Positions 16,508 through 30,654 of a stretch of DNA of 64,000 nt are shown piece by piece. The notes beneath the pieces are model-generated. The model saw only the letters and a list, made by a program, of their open reading frames with translations. It had not been told where the DNA came from and searched no databases. The position numbers and the translations under genes are program-made. Source of the stretch: Desulfuromonadales bacterium (lineage in GTDB: Bacteria > Desulfobacterota > Desulfuromonadia > Desulfuromonadales > JACZKF01); assembly GCA_029289095.1 (NCBI GenBank), contig JARFUG010000008.1, forward strand, positions 1-64,000, given 5' to 3'. Every line of letters begins with the position of its first letter. The stretch's first letter is position 1.

Positions 16508-16536
16508 TTGCCTTGACGGGGGGGGCATGCTATAGA
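16508..16536 (+). promoter_or_regulatory. Sigma-70-type promoter for rpsB-tsf
   Basis: TTGCCT and TATAGA with a 17-base spacer that contains a long G run. It lies about 125 bases before the rpsB start, leaving a leader long enough for autoregulation. Confidence 0.55.
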
Positions 16537-16563
16537 CAGATGTTGTCCTAAAACACACGCGCC

Positions 16564-16575
16564 CGGACCGGTCCG
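16564..16575. repeat. 12-bp perfect palindrome in the rpsB leader
   Basis: CGGACCGGTCCG lies downstream of the predicted promoter. It could be an operator or part of an RNA structure; no partner is known. Confidence 0.4.
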
Positions 16576-16661
16576 AACAGGTGCTTCGCTGCGGAGGCGG
16601 AGGTTCGACGGGGTGGAAGGGCGCGGAGGAAACCAACCATTCAGAAGGAGTACGGAAGTCC

Positions 16662-17441
16662 ATGGCCCAGATCACAATGAAGCAGCTTCTCGAAGCCGGC
16701 GTCCATTTCGGTCACCAGACCAAGCGCTGGAACCCCAAAATGAAGCCCTATATCTTCGGGGCGCGCAACGGCATCTACATCATCGACCTGCAGAAGACCG
16801 TCCGCTATTTCAAGAGCGGCTATCAGTTTCTCAAGGAGACTGTTGAAAGCGGCGACAAGGTCCTTTTCGTCGGCACCAAGAAGCAGGCGCAGGACGCCAT
16901 TGCCGAAGAGGCTACGCGCGCCGGCCAGTTTTACGTGAACAACCGCTGGCTCGGCGGGATGCTCACGAACTTCGCCACCATCAAGGGGAGCATCGACCGC
17001 CTCAAGAAGATCGAGACGATGTCTCAGGACGGCACCTACGATCTGATCACCAAGAAAGAGGCCCTGGAGCTCGAGCGCGAAAAGGCCAAGCTCGAAAAGA
17101 GCCTCGGCGGCATCAAGATGATGAACAAACTCCCCGGAGCCATCTTCATCATCGATCCGAAAAAAGAGACGATCGCCGTCAAGGAAGCCCGCAAGCTCGG
17201 CATCCCCGTGGTCGCCGTCGTCGACACCAACTGCGATCCCGACGACATCGACTACATCATCCCCGGCAACGACGACGCCATCCGGGCGATCCGGCTCTTT
17301 GCCTCCCGCATGGCCGATGCCTGCCTCGACGGAGCACAGGCCCGCGAGACGTCCCTGCGCACCGACGCCGAAGGAGGAGAGGCCGAAGTCGAAGCTCCCG
17401 AGGTCGAGACGACCGAAGAAGCTACTCCGGCCCAGGCCTGA
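16662..17441 (+). CDS. rpsB: Ribosomal protein S2
   Basis: 259 residues, 30S subunit protein uS2. The N-terminus [20 protein letters not shown] and the [12 protein letters not shown] segment are family signatures. The C-terminus is an acidic extension. AAGGAG precedes the ATG by 11 bases. An attenuating terminator follows before tsf. Confidence 0.97.
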   Translation: MAQITMKQLLEAGVHFGHQTKRWNPKMKPYIFGARNGIYIIDLQKTVRYFKSGYQFLKETVESGDKVLFVGTKKQAQDAIAEEATRAGQFYVNNRWLGGMLTNFATIKGSIDRLKKIETMSQDGTYDLITKKEALELEREKAKLEKSLGGIKMMNKLPGAIFIIDPKKETIAVKEARKLGIPVVAVVDTNCDPDDIDYIIPGNDDAIRAIRLFASRMADACLDGAQARETSLRTDAEGGEAEVEAPEVETTEEATPAQA

Positions 17442-17462
17442 TCGCCAGGCATAGATACATCG

Positions 17463-17491
17463 AAAGGCGGCCGGAGTTCGGCCGCCTTTTT
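17463..17491 (+). terminator. Terminator/attenuator between rpsB and tsf
   Basis: AAAGGCGGCC, loop, GGCCGCCTTTTT. It would make tsf transcripts fewer than rpsB transcripts, a known arrangement in this operon. Confidence 0.85.
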
Positions 17492-17562
17492 CAACGAATC
17501 GCGAAATCAACACGACATGTTGGCGGCCCGTCGCGCGTCGCCAAGAACATAGGAGGTCAGTT

Positions 17563-19277
<1,715 letters not shown>

Positions 19278-19281
19278 TGCC

Positions 19282-20041
<760 letters not shown>

Positions 20042-20054
20042 TCTCAGCTTCGCC

Positions 20055-20088
20055 AGGAGGGGCGCTTTCAGCGCCCCTCCTGCCTTTT
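20055..20088 (+). terminator. Rho-independent terminator after the ferredoxin gene
   Basis: AGGAGGGGCGC, loop TTTCA, GCGCCCCTCCT, then a short T tract. Confidence 0.85.
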
Positions 20089-20207
20089 GGCCCGCCCCCC
20101 CCCTGCCGCTTTCCTCTCTCCTTTTCCGACCTTTTCCCCTTGTTGCAGTGCAGTGTTTCATGATAGGTTAGGGATCTTTTATTCGTCTCACCACCGGGAA
20201 TCGCCGC

Positions 20208-20954
20208 ATGCAAATTCCTCGACATCTCGCCATCATTATGGATGGAAACGGACGATGGGCGCAGAAACGCCACCTCGCCCGCATTTTCGGTCATCAGAAG
20301 GGGGTTGAGACGGTCCAGCAGATCGTCAAGGAGTGCCGCTCCCTCGGAATCGGTTACCTTACCCTTTATGCCTTCAGCTCCGAGAACTGGCGCAGACCCG
20401 AGAGCGAGGTCAGCGCCCTGATGGGGCTGCTGATGCGTTATCTGCAAAGCGAACTCGATACCCTGCTGAGCCGCCGGATCCGCCTGCGGGTCATCGGTGA
20501 GATCGCCCGGTTGCCCGAAAACGTGCGACACACCCTGGAGGAGACGGTCGCACGCACGGCGCAGAATGACGAGATGGTCCTGACCCTCGCCCTTTCGTAC
20601 GGCGCCCGCAATGAACTGGTGAGGGCCGTGCGCCGGCTCGCGGGCGACGTTTCGCAGGGACGCCTCACCCCCGATGCCATCGACGAGGACGTGATCTCTT
20701 CGGCCCTCGATACGGCCGGAATCCCGGATCCCGATCTCCTTGTCCGCACCAGCGGGGAGATGCGCATCAGCAACTTCCTCCTCTGGCAGCTTGCCTACAC
20801 CGAGCTGTACTTCAGCGAAGCTCTCTGGCCCGATTTCGATGTGCATGAATTGCGGCGGGCTCTGGATGAATTCGGGCGCCGGCAGCGGCGTTTCGGTCTG
20901 ACCGGCGCCCAGATCGAGGGAGACGAGGCTCCCGATCAGGAGAACAGTCATTAA
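20208..20954 (+). CDS. uppS: Undecaprenyl diphosphate synthase
   Basis: 248 residues. Condenses isopentenyl diphosphate into the C55 lipid carrier for cell wall synthesis. The N-terminal HLAIIMDGNGRWA motif with the catalytic Asp and the SSENWRRP segment are diagnostic of cis-prenyltransferases; DLLVRTSGEMRISNFLLWQ lies near the end. Its stop codon overlaps the predicted AUU start of cdsA. Confidence 0.96.
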   Translation: MQIPRHLAIIMDGNGRWAQKRHLARIFGHQKGVETVQQIVKECRSLGIGYLTLYAFSSENWRRPESEVSALMGLLMRYLQSELDTLLSRRIRLRVIGEIARLPENVRHTLEETVARTAQNDEMVLTLALSYGARNELVRAVRRLAGDVSQGRLTPDAIDEDVISSALDTAGIPDPDLLVRTSGEMRISNFLLWQLAYTELYFSEALWPDFDVHELRRALDEFGRRQRRFGLTGAQIEGDEAPDQENSH

Positions 20955-21747
20955 GCAGCGGATTATTACGGGGCTGATCGCTCTGCCCCTTCTGATTCTG
21001 TTCATCGCATACTCCGGTGTGCTTCTCTTCAATCTTTTCGTGCTGGCGGTGGCGCTCGTGGCCCTTCACGAGCTTTACGCCATGAGTCTGCCTTCCGATC
21101 GCCGGACGGAGGGGTGGCTCGCCGTCCTGGGAGGAGCCCTCCTTACGGCGGTCATCGCTTCGGGACGGATCGAATTCGTTCAGGCGGCGACATCCTTCCT
21201 GTTTCTTTTTTTCGCCGTCTTTTTTCTTCTGCGCTTCAAGGATCTGCGCACCGTAACGGTCCATCTTTCCATCGTTTTCTTCGGTTTCTTCTACCTTTCC
21301 CTGATGCTCGGCCATCTCGGTCTCATCCGGTTGCTCCCCTTCGGACGCGAATGGATTTTTCTCGTTCTTGTGGTTATCATGGCAGGAGATACCGCCGCGT
21401 ACTTCGTCGGTAGCGCCGTCGGGCGGCGAAAGCTCTATCCGGCCATCAGCCCGAACAAGAGCATCGAAGGGGCGCTTGGGGGACTGGTCGGGAGCCTCGC
21501 CGGAGCGTTTCTGGTCCGGGCAACCTTTTTCCCCCAGATCTCCCTTGTCGACGTTTTCTTCTTCGGAGTCGTCGTCGCTGCTGCGGGGCAGGTGGGGGAC
21601 CTGTTCGAGTCGATGCTCAAGCGCAGTTGCGGAGTGAAGGATTCGGGGACGATCATCCCCGGCCACGGCGGTATCCTCGACCGTCTTGACAGTCTGCTTT
21701 TTGCTTTTCCTCTGGCCTACTACTACGCCCTGTGGGTTTCAGGATAA
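20950..21747 (+). CDS. cdsA: Phosphatidate cytidylyltransferase (likely AUU start)
   Basis: 265 residues if started at 20950. Makes CDP-diacylglycerol, the precursor used by PssA further along. The signature GGILDRLDSLLFAFPLAYYY is at the C-terminus, and about seven to eight membrane helices are present. No ATG, GTG or TTG lies near the expected start; the first is a GTG at 21019, which would remove the first helix. The frame upstream reads IKQRIITGLIALPLLILFI, which matches the usual CdsA beginning (MKQR..). AGGAGA sits 6 bases before the ATT codon, so an AUU start is the best reading. Confidence 0.85.
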   Translation: MKQRIITGLIALPLLILFIAYSGVLLFNLFVLAVALVALHELYAMSLPSDRRTEGWLAVLGGALLTAVIASGRIEFVQAATSFLFLFFAVFFLLRFKDLRTVTVHLSIVFFGFFYLSLMLGHLGLIRLLPFGREWIFLVLVVIMAGDTAAYFVGSAVGRRKLYPAISPNKSIEGALGGLVGSLAGAFLVRATFFPQISLVDVFFFGVVVAAAGQVGDLFESMLKRSCGVKDSGTIIPGHGGILDRLDSLLFAFPLAYYYALWVSG

Positions 21748-21756
21748 TGTGAGTCG

Positions 21757-22929
21757 ATGAAAAATCTTGCAATTCTCGGTTCCACCGGTTCGATCGGAGT
21801 CAGCACGCTCGAGATCGTCGCCGCCTTTCCGCAACGCTACCGGGTGACCGCGCTGACCGCCGGGAACAACCTGACCCTCCTGGAAGAACAGATCCGCCGC
21901 TTCAGGCCGCGCTGTGTCGCCGTTCTCACGGAGGCCTCCGCCGAGCGGCTTCGCCGGTCTCTAGGTCCCGATGCGCCGCAGATCCTGTGCTGCGTGGAGG
22001 GGCTGATCACCTGCGCTTCCCACCCCGAGGTCGACATCGTCGTCTCGGCCATCGTCGGCGCCGCTGGACTCGTGCCGACCATGGCGGCCATCGAGGCCGG
22101 CAAGGATGTCGCCCTGGCGAACAAGGAGACTCTCGTCACGGCCGGCCCCCTCGTGATGGAAGCGGTCGCCCGGCGGGGGGTGCGTCTGTTCCCGGTCGAC
22201 AGCGAGCACTCCGCCATCTTCCAGTCGCTCGAAGGGCATCGCCACGGTGACGTGCGCCGTCTTATTCTGACCGCCTCCGGAGGACCTTTCCGGAACCGCT
22301 CGCTGGCCGAACTCAGGAACGTCACAGCGCCCGAGGCCCTGGCGCATCCCAACTGGAACATGGGGCGAAAGATCTCCATCGATTCGGCGACGATGATGAA
22401 CAAGGGGTTGGAGGTGATCGAGGCCCGCTGGCTCTTCGATCTGGAGGCCGACCGTATCGCCGTTCACATCCACCCTCAGAGCATCGTCCATTCAATGGTC
22501 GAGTACGTTGACGGCTCCGTCATCGCCCAACTCGGCATCCCCGACATGAAGATGCCGATCGCCTACGCCCTGTCCTATCCCGAGCGGCTCCCGCTCGATC
22601 TGCCTCCTCTCGATCTGTGCGCTCTGAGCACGCTGAGCTTCGAGGCCCCCGATCTGTCGCGCTTTGCCTGTCTCGGACTGGCCTACCGCGCGCTTCGCAC
22701 CGGCGGCACGGCGCCGGCGGTCCTCAACGCGGCCAATGAAATCGCCGTCGAGGCCTTTCTGAACGGCGAAATCTCCTTCCTGGACATCCCGGCGGTGATC
22801 GGAGAGGTTCTCGAAGGGCACGCCGCCCAACCTCTCGCGTACATCGACGATGTGCTTCGCGCCGATCGGGCCGCACGCACGAGCACGCGCAGACTCATCG
22901 ACAGAAATTCCCCATCGGAGGGTTCATGA
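21757..22929 (+). CDS. dxr: 1-deoxy-D-xylulose-5-phosphate reductoisomerase
   Basis: 390 residues. Converts DXP to MEP with NADPH in the non-mevalonate isoprenoid pathway (ispH lies at 59446). The [13 protein letters not shown] nucleotide-binding motif, [10 protein letters not shown], and [30 protein letters not shown] are diagnostic. Its stop overlaps the rseP start (ATGA). Confidence 0.97.
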   Translation: MKNLAILGSTGSIGVSTLEIVAAFPQRYRVTALTAGNNLTLLEEQIRRFRPRCVAVLTEASAERLRRSLGPDAPQILCCVEGLITCASHPEVDIVVSAIVGAAGLVPTMAAIEAGKDVALANKETLVTAGPLVMEAVARRGVRLFPVDSEHSAIFQSLEGHRHGDVRRLILTASGGPFRNRSLAELRNVTAPEALAHPNWNMGRKISIDSATMMNKGLEVIEARWLFDLEADRIAVHIHPQSIVHSMVEYVDGSVIAQLGIPDMKMPIAYALSYPERLPLDLPPLDLCALSTLSFEAPDLSRFACLGLAYRALRTGGTAPAVLNAANEIAVEAFLNGEISFLDIPAVIGEVLEGHAAQPLAYIDDVLRADRAARTSTRRLIDRNSPSEGS

Positions 22930-24263
22930 TCACCGTCATTGCCGGTATCGTCATGCTCGGCATTCTCGTTTTTATCCACGAACTGGGACACTTCTGCGTC
23001 GCCAAGCTCTGCGGGGTGAAGGTCCTGAAATTCTCTCTCGGTTTCGGGCCACGTCTCGTCTCCCGCACCTGGGGGGAGACCGAATACATGATCTGCGCCG
23101 TCCCCCTCGGCGGATATGTGCAGATGCTCGGAGAAGGGGGAGGAGAAGAGGGGGAGGCGGCCGCGACGAAGCTCTCTCCGGAGGAGAGAATGCGCTCCTT
23201 CGACGCCCAGTCCGTCGGACGCCGAACGGCCATTATCGCCGCCGGTCCGGCGATGAACCTCCTGCTTCCGTTCATCGTTCTTCCGATCACCTACCTCGTC
23301 GGGGTCAATCTCCCCGCCTATTTCGAGCGTCCTGCCTGCGTCGGTTACGTTGTCGCCGAGTCGGCGGGGGATCGCGCCGGTTTTCTGGCGGGGGACTGCA
23401 TCTCCACTCTGAATCAGGACGAGATCGGCACCTGGTCCGATGGGAACCGGGAACTGATCACCCATATCGGAACGCCCCTCAATTTCACCGTCGAGCGCGG
23501 CCGTGAGTTGCTCACCCTCACCATCCCGGCCGAAGAGGGGAGCCTGGAGGGGCTGCAGTCGCTGGGGCTTCTGCCCTGGCAGGAGCCGATCATCGGGATG
23601 GTGGCTCCGGGGATGCCGGCCCAGACCGCAGGGATGGAAGTCGGCGACCGGATCGTCTCCATCGAGGGGGCGCCGGTCGATTCCTGGTACGACCTGCGCA
23701 GGCTCATCCAGAAGCGCGGAGGGGCGGCGCAGACCTTCACCGTCGAGCGGGAGGAGCGCCTGATCGATCTGAGCGTCAAGCCCGTCAGGGAGGAGGTCAA
23801 CGGAACCGACTACCTCGTCGGAGTCGCTCCCATGCAGGAGACCGTCTTCAAGCGTTTCGGTCTCATCGACTCGATCAAGGCAGGGGCGAACCGCACGGTT
23901 GAGCTCGTCAAGTTGACGATCGTCTTCATCCAGAAACTTTTCGCCGGCCACGTCTCCACCGACAACATCGGTGGACCGATCACGGTGGTTCAGATCGCCG
24001 GGCAGGCGGCTCAGACCGACCTTGCGGCCATCCTGACGGTTCTGGCCTTCCTCAGCATTCAGCTCGGCATCCTGAATCTGCTCCCCATCCCGATCCTCGA
24101 CGGTGGACACCTCTTCTTCAACCTCTATGAGGTAGTCGCCCGCCGCCCCATGTCCCTCCGCGCCCGGGAGATCGCCCAGCAGGTCGGCCTCATGCTCATC
24201 CTGATGCTGATGATCCTGGCGTTCTATAACGACATCGTGCGGCTGTTCGTTGGAATGCAGTGA
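22926..24263 (+). CDS. rseP: Site-2 protease RseP
   Basis: 445 residues, membrane zinc metalloprotease. HELGH near residue 19 is the active site, and [16 protein letters not shown] supplies the third ligand. Two PDZ-like regions lie between. It cleaves membrane anti-sigma factors and signal peptide remnants. It overlaps dxr by 4 bases. Confidence 0.95.
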   Translation: MITVIAGIVMLGILVFIHELGHFCVAKLCGVKVLKFSLGFGPRLVSRTWGETEYMICAVPLGGYVQMLGEGGGEEGEAAATKLSPEERMRSFDAQSVGRRTAIIAAGPAMNLLLPFIVLPITYLVGVNLPAYFERPACVGYVVAESAGDRAGFLAGDCISTLNQDEIGTWSDGNRELITHIGTPLNFTVERGRELLTLTIPAEEGSLEGLQSLGLLPWQEPIIGMVAPGMPAQTAGMEVGDRIVSIEGAPVDSWYDLRRLIQKRGGAAQTFTVEREERLIDLSVKPVREEVNGTDYLVGVAPMQETVFKRFGLIDSIKAGANRTVELVKLTIVFIQKLFAGHVSTDNIGGPITVVQIAGQAAQTDLAAILTVLAFLSIQLGILNLLPIPILDGGHLFFNLYEVVARRPMSLRAREIAQQVGLMLILMLMILAFYNDIVRLFVGMQ

Positions 24264-24979
24264 TGGGCGAGACGGTTCTGACGATCGATACCTCCTCCTC
24301 CGCGGGGAGCGTTGCGCTCTCCCGGGGAGAGACACTGATGGGGGAGATACTGCTCAATGTCGCCTCGACCCATTCTGACCGTCTTCTCGTGGTGGTGCGG
24401 CAACTGCTTTCCGATGCGGGGGTGGAGATCGGCGGGATCGACGCCTTCGGTGTGGTAATCGGTCCCGGCTCCTTCACCGGACTTCGCGTCGGCGTCGCCA
24501 CCGTGAAGGGGCTGGCGATGGCCACCGGCAAGCCGGCCGTCGGGGTTTCGTCGCTGCGCGCGCTCGCAATGCAGGCCCCCTTTGTGCCGTATCCGGTCTG
24601 CGCCCTGCTCGATGCCCGCAAGAAAGAGGTCTATGCAGGGCTTTTCCGCTGGGAGCAAGGCAGAGCACTCCCCGTGGACAGGGAGCGGGTCGTCTCTCCG
24701 GAGAATCTTCTTGCCGCCATGCCCGACGAGGTTCTCTTCATCGGGGGGGGGAGCCAGATTTACCGCTCCCTTATCGTTCGCCGGCTCGGCCGGGGCGCCC
24801 ATTTCGCTCCCTGGCCCCTTCATCCCCTGCGGGCTTCCAGCGCGTCTGCTCTCGTTCTGGACGAGCTGCGGCAGGGCAACACGGTCTCGCCCGTCGCCCT
24901 GAATCCGGTCTACATTCGGGCCTCGGAGGCCGAAATTCTCTGGGCGCGCAAGGCATTCGAGGGCCTGGTCGGAGGATGA
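24263..24979 (+). CDS. tsaB: tRNA threonylcarbamoyladenosine protein TsaB
   Basis: 238 residues of the ASKHA fold. Partner of TsaD and TsaE in making t6A on tRNAs. VLTIDTSSSAGSVAL at the start and GPGSFTGLRVGVATVKGLA are the TsaB signatures. The ATG overlaps the rseP stop (TGATG). A 9-G run occurs in the middle of the gene but the frame is intact. Confidence 0.92.
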   Translation: MGETVLTIDTSSSAGSVALSRGETLMGEILLNVASTHSDRLLVVVRQLLSDAGVEIGGIDAFGVVIGPGSFTGLRVGVATVKGLAMATGKPAVGVSSLRALAMQAPFVPYPVCALLDARKKEVYAGLFRWEQGRALPVDRERVVSPENLLAAMPDEVLFIGGGSQIYRSLIVRRLGRGAHFAPWPLHPLRASSASALVLDELRQGNTVSPVALNPVYIRASEAEILWARKAFEGLVGG

Positions 24980-24988
24980 GATCTTTCA

Positions 24989-25017
24989 TTGACATCTATC
25001 ACCGGTTTCGTTATTTT
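24989..25017 (+). promoter_or_regulatory. Sigma-70-type promoter before the DUF465 gene
   Basis: TTGACA and TATTTT with a 17-base spacer, about 50 bases before the start codon. Confidence 0.65.
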
Positions 25018-25066
25018 TAAAATCGCGTTTTCGCTCTTTTCCAAACCCCTTTTCCGGAGGTGCGCG

Positions 25067-25297
25067 ATGGACGAAATGGAACAGGATCAGGCGCTTGTGC
25101 AGCAGATGCTCGACAGCAATCCTCGTTTTCGCCTGCTCTATGAAGAGCACCTGCTATTGGAAAAAGAACTGCAGAATATCGACTCGCAATCTTTCCTGAC
25201 CCCCGAGGCGGAGGTCGAACGCAAGAAGGTGCAGAAACTCAAACTCGCCGGAAAAGACGAGATGTTCGGAATGCTCAGAAGGGCGCAGCGCGTCTAG
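25067..25297 (+). CDS. YdcH/DUF465-family small protein
   Basis: 76 residues, predicted coiled-coil. YEEHLLLEKELQ and the KKVQKLKLAGKDEMFGML tail match the DUF465 family of unknown function. The ATG at 25067 has GGAGGTG upstream; the longer ORF from 24989 runs through the promoter. Confidence 0.75.
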   Translation: MDEMEQDQALVQQMLDSNPRFRLLYEEHLLLEKELQNIDSQSFLTPEAEVERKKVQKLKLAGKDEMFGMLRRAQRV

Positions 25298-25396
25298 GGG
25301 CATTTCGGCTACATATCCCGGCCGGTTCTGAAATCGTTTGAAAGACCGGCTGCCGATGAACGATCTCACCGCCGCAAACCTTCAGGGCCATCAGCG

Positions 25397-25420
25397 GACA
25401 GGGACATTTTGTCCCTGTCT
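25397..25420 (+). terminator. Palindromic hairpin upstream of ilvD
   Basis: GACAGGGACA, loop TTT, TGTCCCTGTC, then TTTATT. It may terminate transcripts from the left. It lies only 20 bases before ilvD, so it could also reduce ilvD readthrough. Confidence 0.6.
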
Positions 25421-25440
25421 TTATTGTATGAGGATGACGC

Positions 25441-27105
25441 ATGACTAAAAGAAGTGACGCCATTACCAAAGGGTTCGAACGCACTCCCCAGCGCGCCCTT
25501 CTGATGGGGACCGGGGTTCCCAGGCAGGAGATGGAAAAACCTTTCATCGGGATCGCCACCTCCTTCACCGACCTGATCCCGGGTCATATCGGCATGCGCG
25601 ACCTGGAGCGTTTCATCGAAAAAGGGGTGCACACAGGAGGGGGCTACTCCTTCCTTTTCGGCATTCCCGGAGTCTGCGACGGCATCGCCATGGGGCACCG
25701 GGGGATGCACTACTCCCTACCGACCCGCGAGTTGATCGCCGACATGATTGAATCGGTCGCCGAGGCCCATCGCCTCGACGGTCTCGTCCTGCTGACCAAC
25801 TGCGACAAGATCACCCCGGGAATGCTGATGGCCGCCGCGCGCCTCGACATCCCCTGCATCGTCGTCACCGCCGGCCCCATGATGACGGGGCGAGGCGAGC
25901 AGGGGCGGCGCTTCTCCTTCGTCACCGACACCTTCGAGGCGATGGCGCGCTACAAGGCCGGGGTCATCGACGCCAAGGAACTGCAGGTGTGCGAGGACGA
26001 GGCGTGCCCGACGGCCGGAAGCTGCCAGGGGCTCTTCACTGCAAATACCATGGCGATCCTGACCGAAGCCATGGGGATGAGCCTGGTGCGCTGCGGCACC
26101 GCCCTGGCCGTCTCGTCCCTGAAGCGGCGCATTGCGTTTGCCTCCGGGGAAAAAGTCGTCGAACTGGTGCGCCAGGGGATCACCCCTCGCCAGATCATGA
26201 CGAAGGAGGCCTTCGAGAACGCCATCCGGGTCGATCTCGCCCTGGGGGGGTCCAGCAACACCGTCCTGCACCTTCTCGCCATCGCCCGGGAGGCCGGCAT
26301 CGACCTCCCCCTGGAGGAGTTCGATCGCCTGAGCCGTGAAACGCCTCAGCTCGCCTCGATGAATCCGGGTGGAGTTCATTTCATGGAAGATCTCGATGCA
26401 GCCGGTGGGGTTCCCGCCGTTCTGTGGCAGCTTCGCGACAGGATTCTCGACAACCCGACTCTCACGGGTCCGACGATCAGGCAGATCGTCGACAGCGTCG
26501 CCTCCGTTAACGACGAGGTGGTCCATCCCGTCGAGACCCCCGTAAGGCCCGAAGGGGGGATCGCCATCCTGCGCGGAAACCTCGCCCCGGAGGGAGCCGT
26601 CGTCAAGCAGTCCGGCGTCTCCGAGTCGATGATGGTCTTCGAGGGCAAGGCCCGGTGCTTCAATTCGGAAGAGGACGCCATGGCGGCGCTGATGGGCGGC
26701 AGGATCGTCCCCGGCGATCTCGTCGTGATCCGCTACGAGGGGCCCAAGGGGGGGCCGGGGATGCGCGAGATGCTCGCTCCGACGGCAGCCCTCATGGGGC
26801 TTGGCCTCGGCGAGAGCGTTGCGCTGATCACCGATGGGCGCTTCTCGGGCGGCACCCGCGGCCCCTGCATCGGCCACATTTCTCCCGAGGCGGCAGAGGG
26901 GGGGACGATCGCTCTGGTGGAGGAAGGGGACGTGATCCGGCTCGATATCCCCAACCGTATCCTGGAGCTGAAGGTCGATGAAGCGACTCTGGCCGAAAGG
27001 CGCAGTCGCTGGCAGGCGCCCGAGCCGAAAATCAAGAGTGGATGGCTCGCGCGCTATGCCTCGGTAGTGACTTCGGCGGGGACCGGAGCCATCTGCAAGG
27101 CCTGA
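25441..27105 (+). CDS. ilvD: Dihydroxy-acid dehydratase
   Basis: 554 residues. Dehydrates the dihydroxy acids in valine and isoleucine synthesis using an iron-sulfur cluster. [14 protein letters not shown] and the [13 protein letters not shown] segment carry cluster cysteines, and [12 protein letters not shown] lies near the C-terminus. First gene of the branched-chain run ilvD-ilvB-ilvN-ilvC. Confidence 0.97.
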   Translation: MTKRSDAITKGFERTPQRALLMGTGVPRQEMEKPFIGIATSFTDLIPGHIGMRDLERFIEKGVHTGGGYSFLFGIPGVCDGIAMGHRGMHYSLPTRELIADMIESVAEAHRLDGLVLLTNCDKITPGMLMAAARLDIPCIVVTAGPMMTGRGEQGRRFSFVTDTFEAMARYKAGVIDAKELQVCEDEACPTAGSCQGLFTANTMAILTEAMGMSLVRCGTALAVSSLKRRIAFASGEKVVELVRQGITPRQIMTKEAFENAIRVDLALGGSSNTVLHLLAIAREAGIDLPLEEFDRLSRETPQLASMNPGGVHFMEDLDAAGGVPAVLWQLRDRILDNPTLTGPTIRQIVDSVASVNDEVVHPVETPVRPEGGIAILRGNLAPEGAVVKQSGVSESMMVFEGKARCFNSEEDAMAALMGGRIVPGDLVVIRYEGPKGGPGMREMLAPTAALMGLGLGESVALITDGRFSGGTRGPCIGHISPEAAEGGTIALVEEGDVIRLDIPNRILELKVDEATLAERRSRWQAPEPKIKSGWLARYASVVTSAGTGAICKA

Positions 27106-27179
27106 ATCTTTTTTTCTTTGCAATTTTGTTTGTTCAACCACCCGAACAGTTACAAGCAGTTTTCTGGAGGAGAACGCTC

Positions 27180-28877
27180 GTGAAGAAAACCGGATCACAG
27201 ATTCTACTGGAGTGTCTGCAACTCGAAGGGGTCGACACTATCTTTGGTTATCCCGGGGGAACCGTCATCAACATCTACGATGACCTGATGGACTATCCCA
27301 TCCGGCACATTCTGACCCGCCATGAGCAGGCGGCGGTGCACGCCGCCGACGGCTATGCCCGCGCCACCGGAAAGGTCGGCGTCGCCATCGCCACCAGCGG
27401 TCCCGGCGCCACCAACACCATCACCGGAATCGCCACCGCTTACATGGACTCGATCCCCCTGGTGGTCATCACCGGGCAGGTGCCGACTCCCCTGATCGGC
27501 AACGACGCCTTTCAGGAAGCGGATATCATCGGCATCACCCGCCCCATCACCAAACACAACTATCTCGTCAAGGACATCAAGGATCTCGCCCGGATCGTCA
27601 AGCAGGCTTTTTACATCGCCCGCACCGGGCGCCCCGGTCCGGTTCTCATCGATCTGCCCAAGGACGTCCAGATCGCCTCGGCCAAGTTCGAATATCCCTC
27701 CACCGTCGAGCTGCGCGGCTACAAGCCGACCTACAGCGGCAATGTGCGGCAGGTCGAAAAAGCCGTGAAGATGATTCTGGCCTCGCGAAAGCCAGTCATC
27801 TATGTCGGCGGGGGGGCGACCCTCTCGGACGCCTCGCAGGAGCTGCGAACCTTTGCCGAAGCCATCCAGGCGCCCGTCACCACGACGCTGATGGGGATGT
27901 CCTCCTTTCCCAAGCGTCACCCCCTTTCCTTGGGAATGCTGGGGATGCACGGCACCTACTACGCCAACATGGCGGTGACCAACTCCGACCTGCTCATCGC
28001 CATCGGCGCCCGTTTCGATGATCGCGTCACCGGAAAGATCGCCACTTTCGCCCCTCACGCCAAGATCATTCACGTCGATATCGACCCGACCTCCATCAAG
28101 AAAAACGTCCGGGTCGATCTTCCCATCGTGGGCGATCTCAAAGACGTTCTGCAGAAGATGGTCCAGAAAATCGCCGAGCACGGCGAGGGGATCGAGAAAC
28201 TCATTGATGAAACCTCCCCCTGGCGCGAAGAGATCAGTGGCTGGAAAGAACAGCATCCGATGACGTACAAGCCCTCCGAGACCGTCATCAAGCCGCAGTT
28301 CGTCATCGAGAAGCTTCGCGAACTCACCTCCGAAGACGCCATCGTGACGACCGAAGTGGGGCAGCACCAGATGTGGACCGCCCAGTTCTTCGATTTCACG
28401 CAGCCTCGTACATTTCTCACCTCCGGCGGGCTCGGCACCATGGGGTTCGGACTCCCTTCCGCGCTCGGGGCGCAGGCGGCATTTCCCGAGCGTCAAGTCA
28501 TCGACGTCTCGGGCGACGGATCGTTCCAGATGAACTCCCAGGAACTGGCGACCCTCGTCCAGTACCGTCTTCCGGTGAAGATCGTCATCCTCAACAACAA
28601 CTTTCTCGGCATGGTGCGGCAATGGCAACAGCTCTTTTTCAACAAGCGCTACAGCCAGACGTGCATGGAGCTTCCCATCGATTTCATCAAGCTGGCTGAA
28701 GCCTACGGCGCCACCGGCCTCCGCGCCACCAGGCCCGATGAAGTCGAAGGGGTCATCCGCAAGGCGATGGAAACCCCCGGTCCCGTCATCATGGAGTTCA
28801 AGATCTCCAGGGAAGAGAACGTCATGCCAATGGTTCCCGCCGGCGCCGGTCTGAACGAAATGGTCCTGGCATCCTAG
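27180..28877 (+). CDS. ilvB: Acetolactate synthase large subunit
   Basis: 565 residues. Thiamine-diphosphate enzyme joining pyruvate with pyruvate or 2-oxobutyrate. [17 protein letters not shown], the catalytic Glu in THEQAA-like [15 protein letters not shown], and the ThDP motif [15 protein letters not shown] are present. GTG start, with GGAGGAGAA upstream; the ORF track start at 27042 is too early. Confidence 0.96.
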   Translation: MKKTGSQILLECLQLEGVDTIFGYPGGTVINIYDDLMDYPIRHILTRHEQAAVHAADGYARATGKVGVAIATSGPGATNTITGIATAYMDSIPLVVITGQVPTPLIGNDAFQEADIIGITRPITKHNYLVKDIKDLARIVKQAFYIARTGRPGPVLIDLPKDVQIASAKFEYPSTVELRGYKPTYSGNVRQVEKAVKMILASRKPVIYVGGGATLSDASQELRTFAEAIQAPVTTTLMGMSSFPKRHPLSLGMLGMHGTYYANMAVTNSDLLIAIGARFDDRVTGKIATFAPHAKIIHVDIDPTSIKKNVRVDLPIVGDLKDVLQKMVQKIAEHGEGIEKLIDETSPWREEISGWKEQHPMTYKPSETVIKPQFVIEKLRELTSEDAIVTTEVGQHQMWTAQFFDFTQPRTFLTSGGLGTMGFGLPSALGAQAAFPERQVIDVSGDGSFQMNSQELATLVQYRLPVKIVILNNNFLGMVRQWQQLFFNKRYSQTCMELPIDFIKLAEAYGATGLRATRPDEVEGVIRKAMETPGPVIMEFKISREENVMPMVPAGAGLNEMVLAS

Positions 28878-28907
28878 GCCCTGGAATAGAATGAGGAGTT
28901 GTGTCTG

Positions 28908-29405
28908 ATGAAACATACGATTTCGGTGCTGGTGGAGAATGAGTTCGGCGTGCTCTCGCGGGTGTCCGGCCTTTTTTCGGGGCGCGGTTTCAATATAGAA
29001 AGCCTGTCGGTTGCGCCGACCCTCGATCCTTCCATCTCGCGGATGACGATCGTCACCTCCGGCGACGATCAGATCCTGGAGCAGATCACCAAACAGCTCA
29101 ACAAGCTTATCGACACCATCAAGGTCATCGATTTCACCGGAGAGGACTTCGTCGAGCGGGAACTGGCCCTGATCAAGGTCACCGCCGAGGAGGGGACCCG
29201 GGCCGAAGTCCTGCGCATCACCGACATCTTCCGCGGCAAGGTCGTCGACGTCACCCCCCGCTCCTATACCATCGAGGTGACCGGCGCACCGGCCAAAATC
29301 GATGCGATCGTCGAACTTCTGCGCCCCGCCGGGCTCAAGGAAATCGTGCGCTCCGGTCCCGTCGTGCTTGGGCGCGGACCGAAGGGGTGGCGTAGCGCCG
29401 ACTGA
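28908..29405 (+). CDS. ilvN: Acetolactate synthase small (regulatory) subunit
   Basis: 165 residues. The N-terminal ACT domain (KHTISVLVENEFGVLSRVSG) binds valine for feedback inhibition of IlvB. AGGAG lies upstream of the ATG at 28908. It follows ilvB by 30 bases. Confidence 0.96.
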   Translation: MKHTISVLVENEFGVLSRVSGLFSGRGFNIESLSVAPTLDPSISRMTIVTSGDDQILEQITKQLNKLIDTIKVIDFTGEDFVERELALIKVTAEEGTRAEVLRITDIFRGKVVDVTPRSYTIEVTGAPAKIDAIVELLRPAGLKEIVRSGPVVLGRGPKGWRSAD

Positions 29406-29451
29406 GCCTTCTCTGCGGATGAATGCGCACCCGCCAGGTGGGCGAAAATAA

Positions 29452-30567
<1,116 letters not shown>

Positions 30568-30587
30568 TTCCCTGATCTTCGGATTTG

Positions 30588-30635
30588 AACGCGGGACGTG
30601 AATGCCGGAACGGCCCACGTCCCGCGTTTTTTTTT
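30588..30635 (+). terminator. Rho-independent terminator after ilvC
   Basis: AACGCGGGACGTG, loop, CACGTCCCGCG and a run of nine T. Confidence 0.9.
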
Positions 30636-30654
30636 ACTACCAGATGGGATGATC

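Noticed and set aside
25298-25396. Possible RNA leader for ilvD
   Set aside because: I looked for a T-box motif or leader peptide with Ile/Val/Leu codons and found neither; only the palindrome at 25397 stands out.
27204-28916. 570-codon minus-strand ORF opposite ilvB
   Set aside because: Complement of ilvB; the translation is compositionally biased and lacks any domain.
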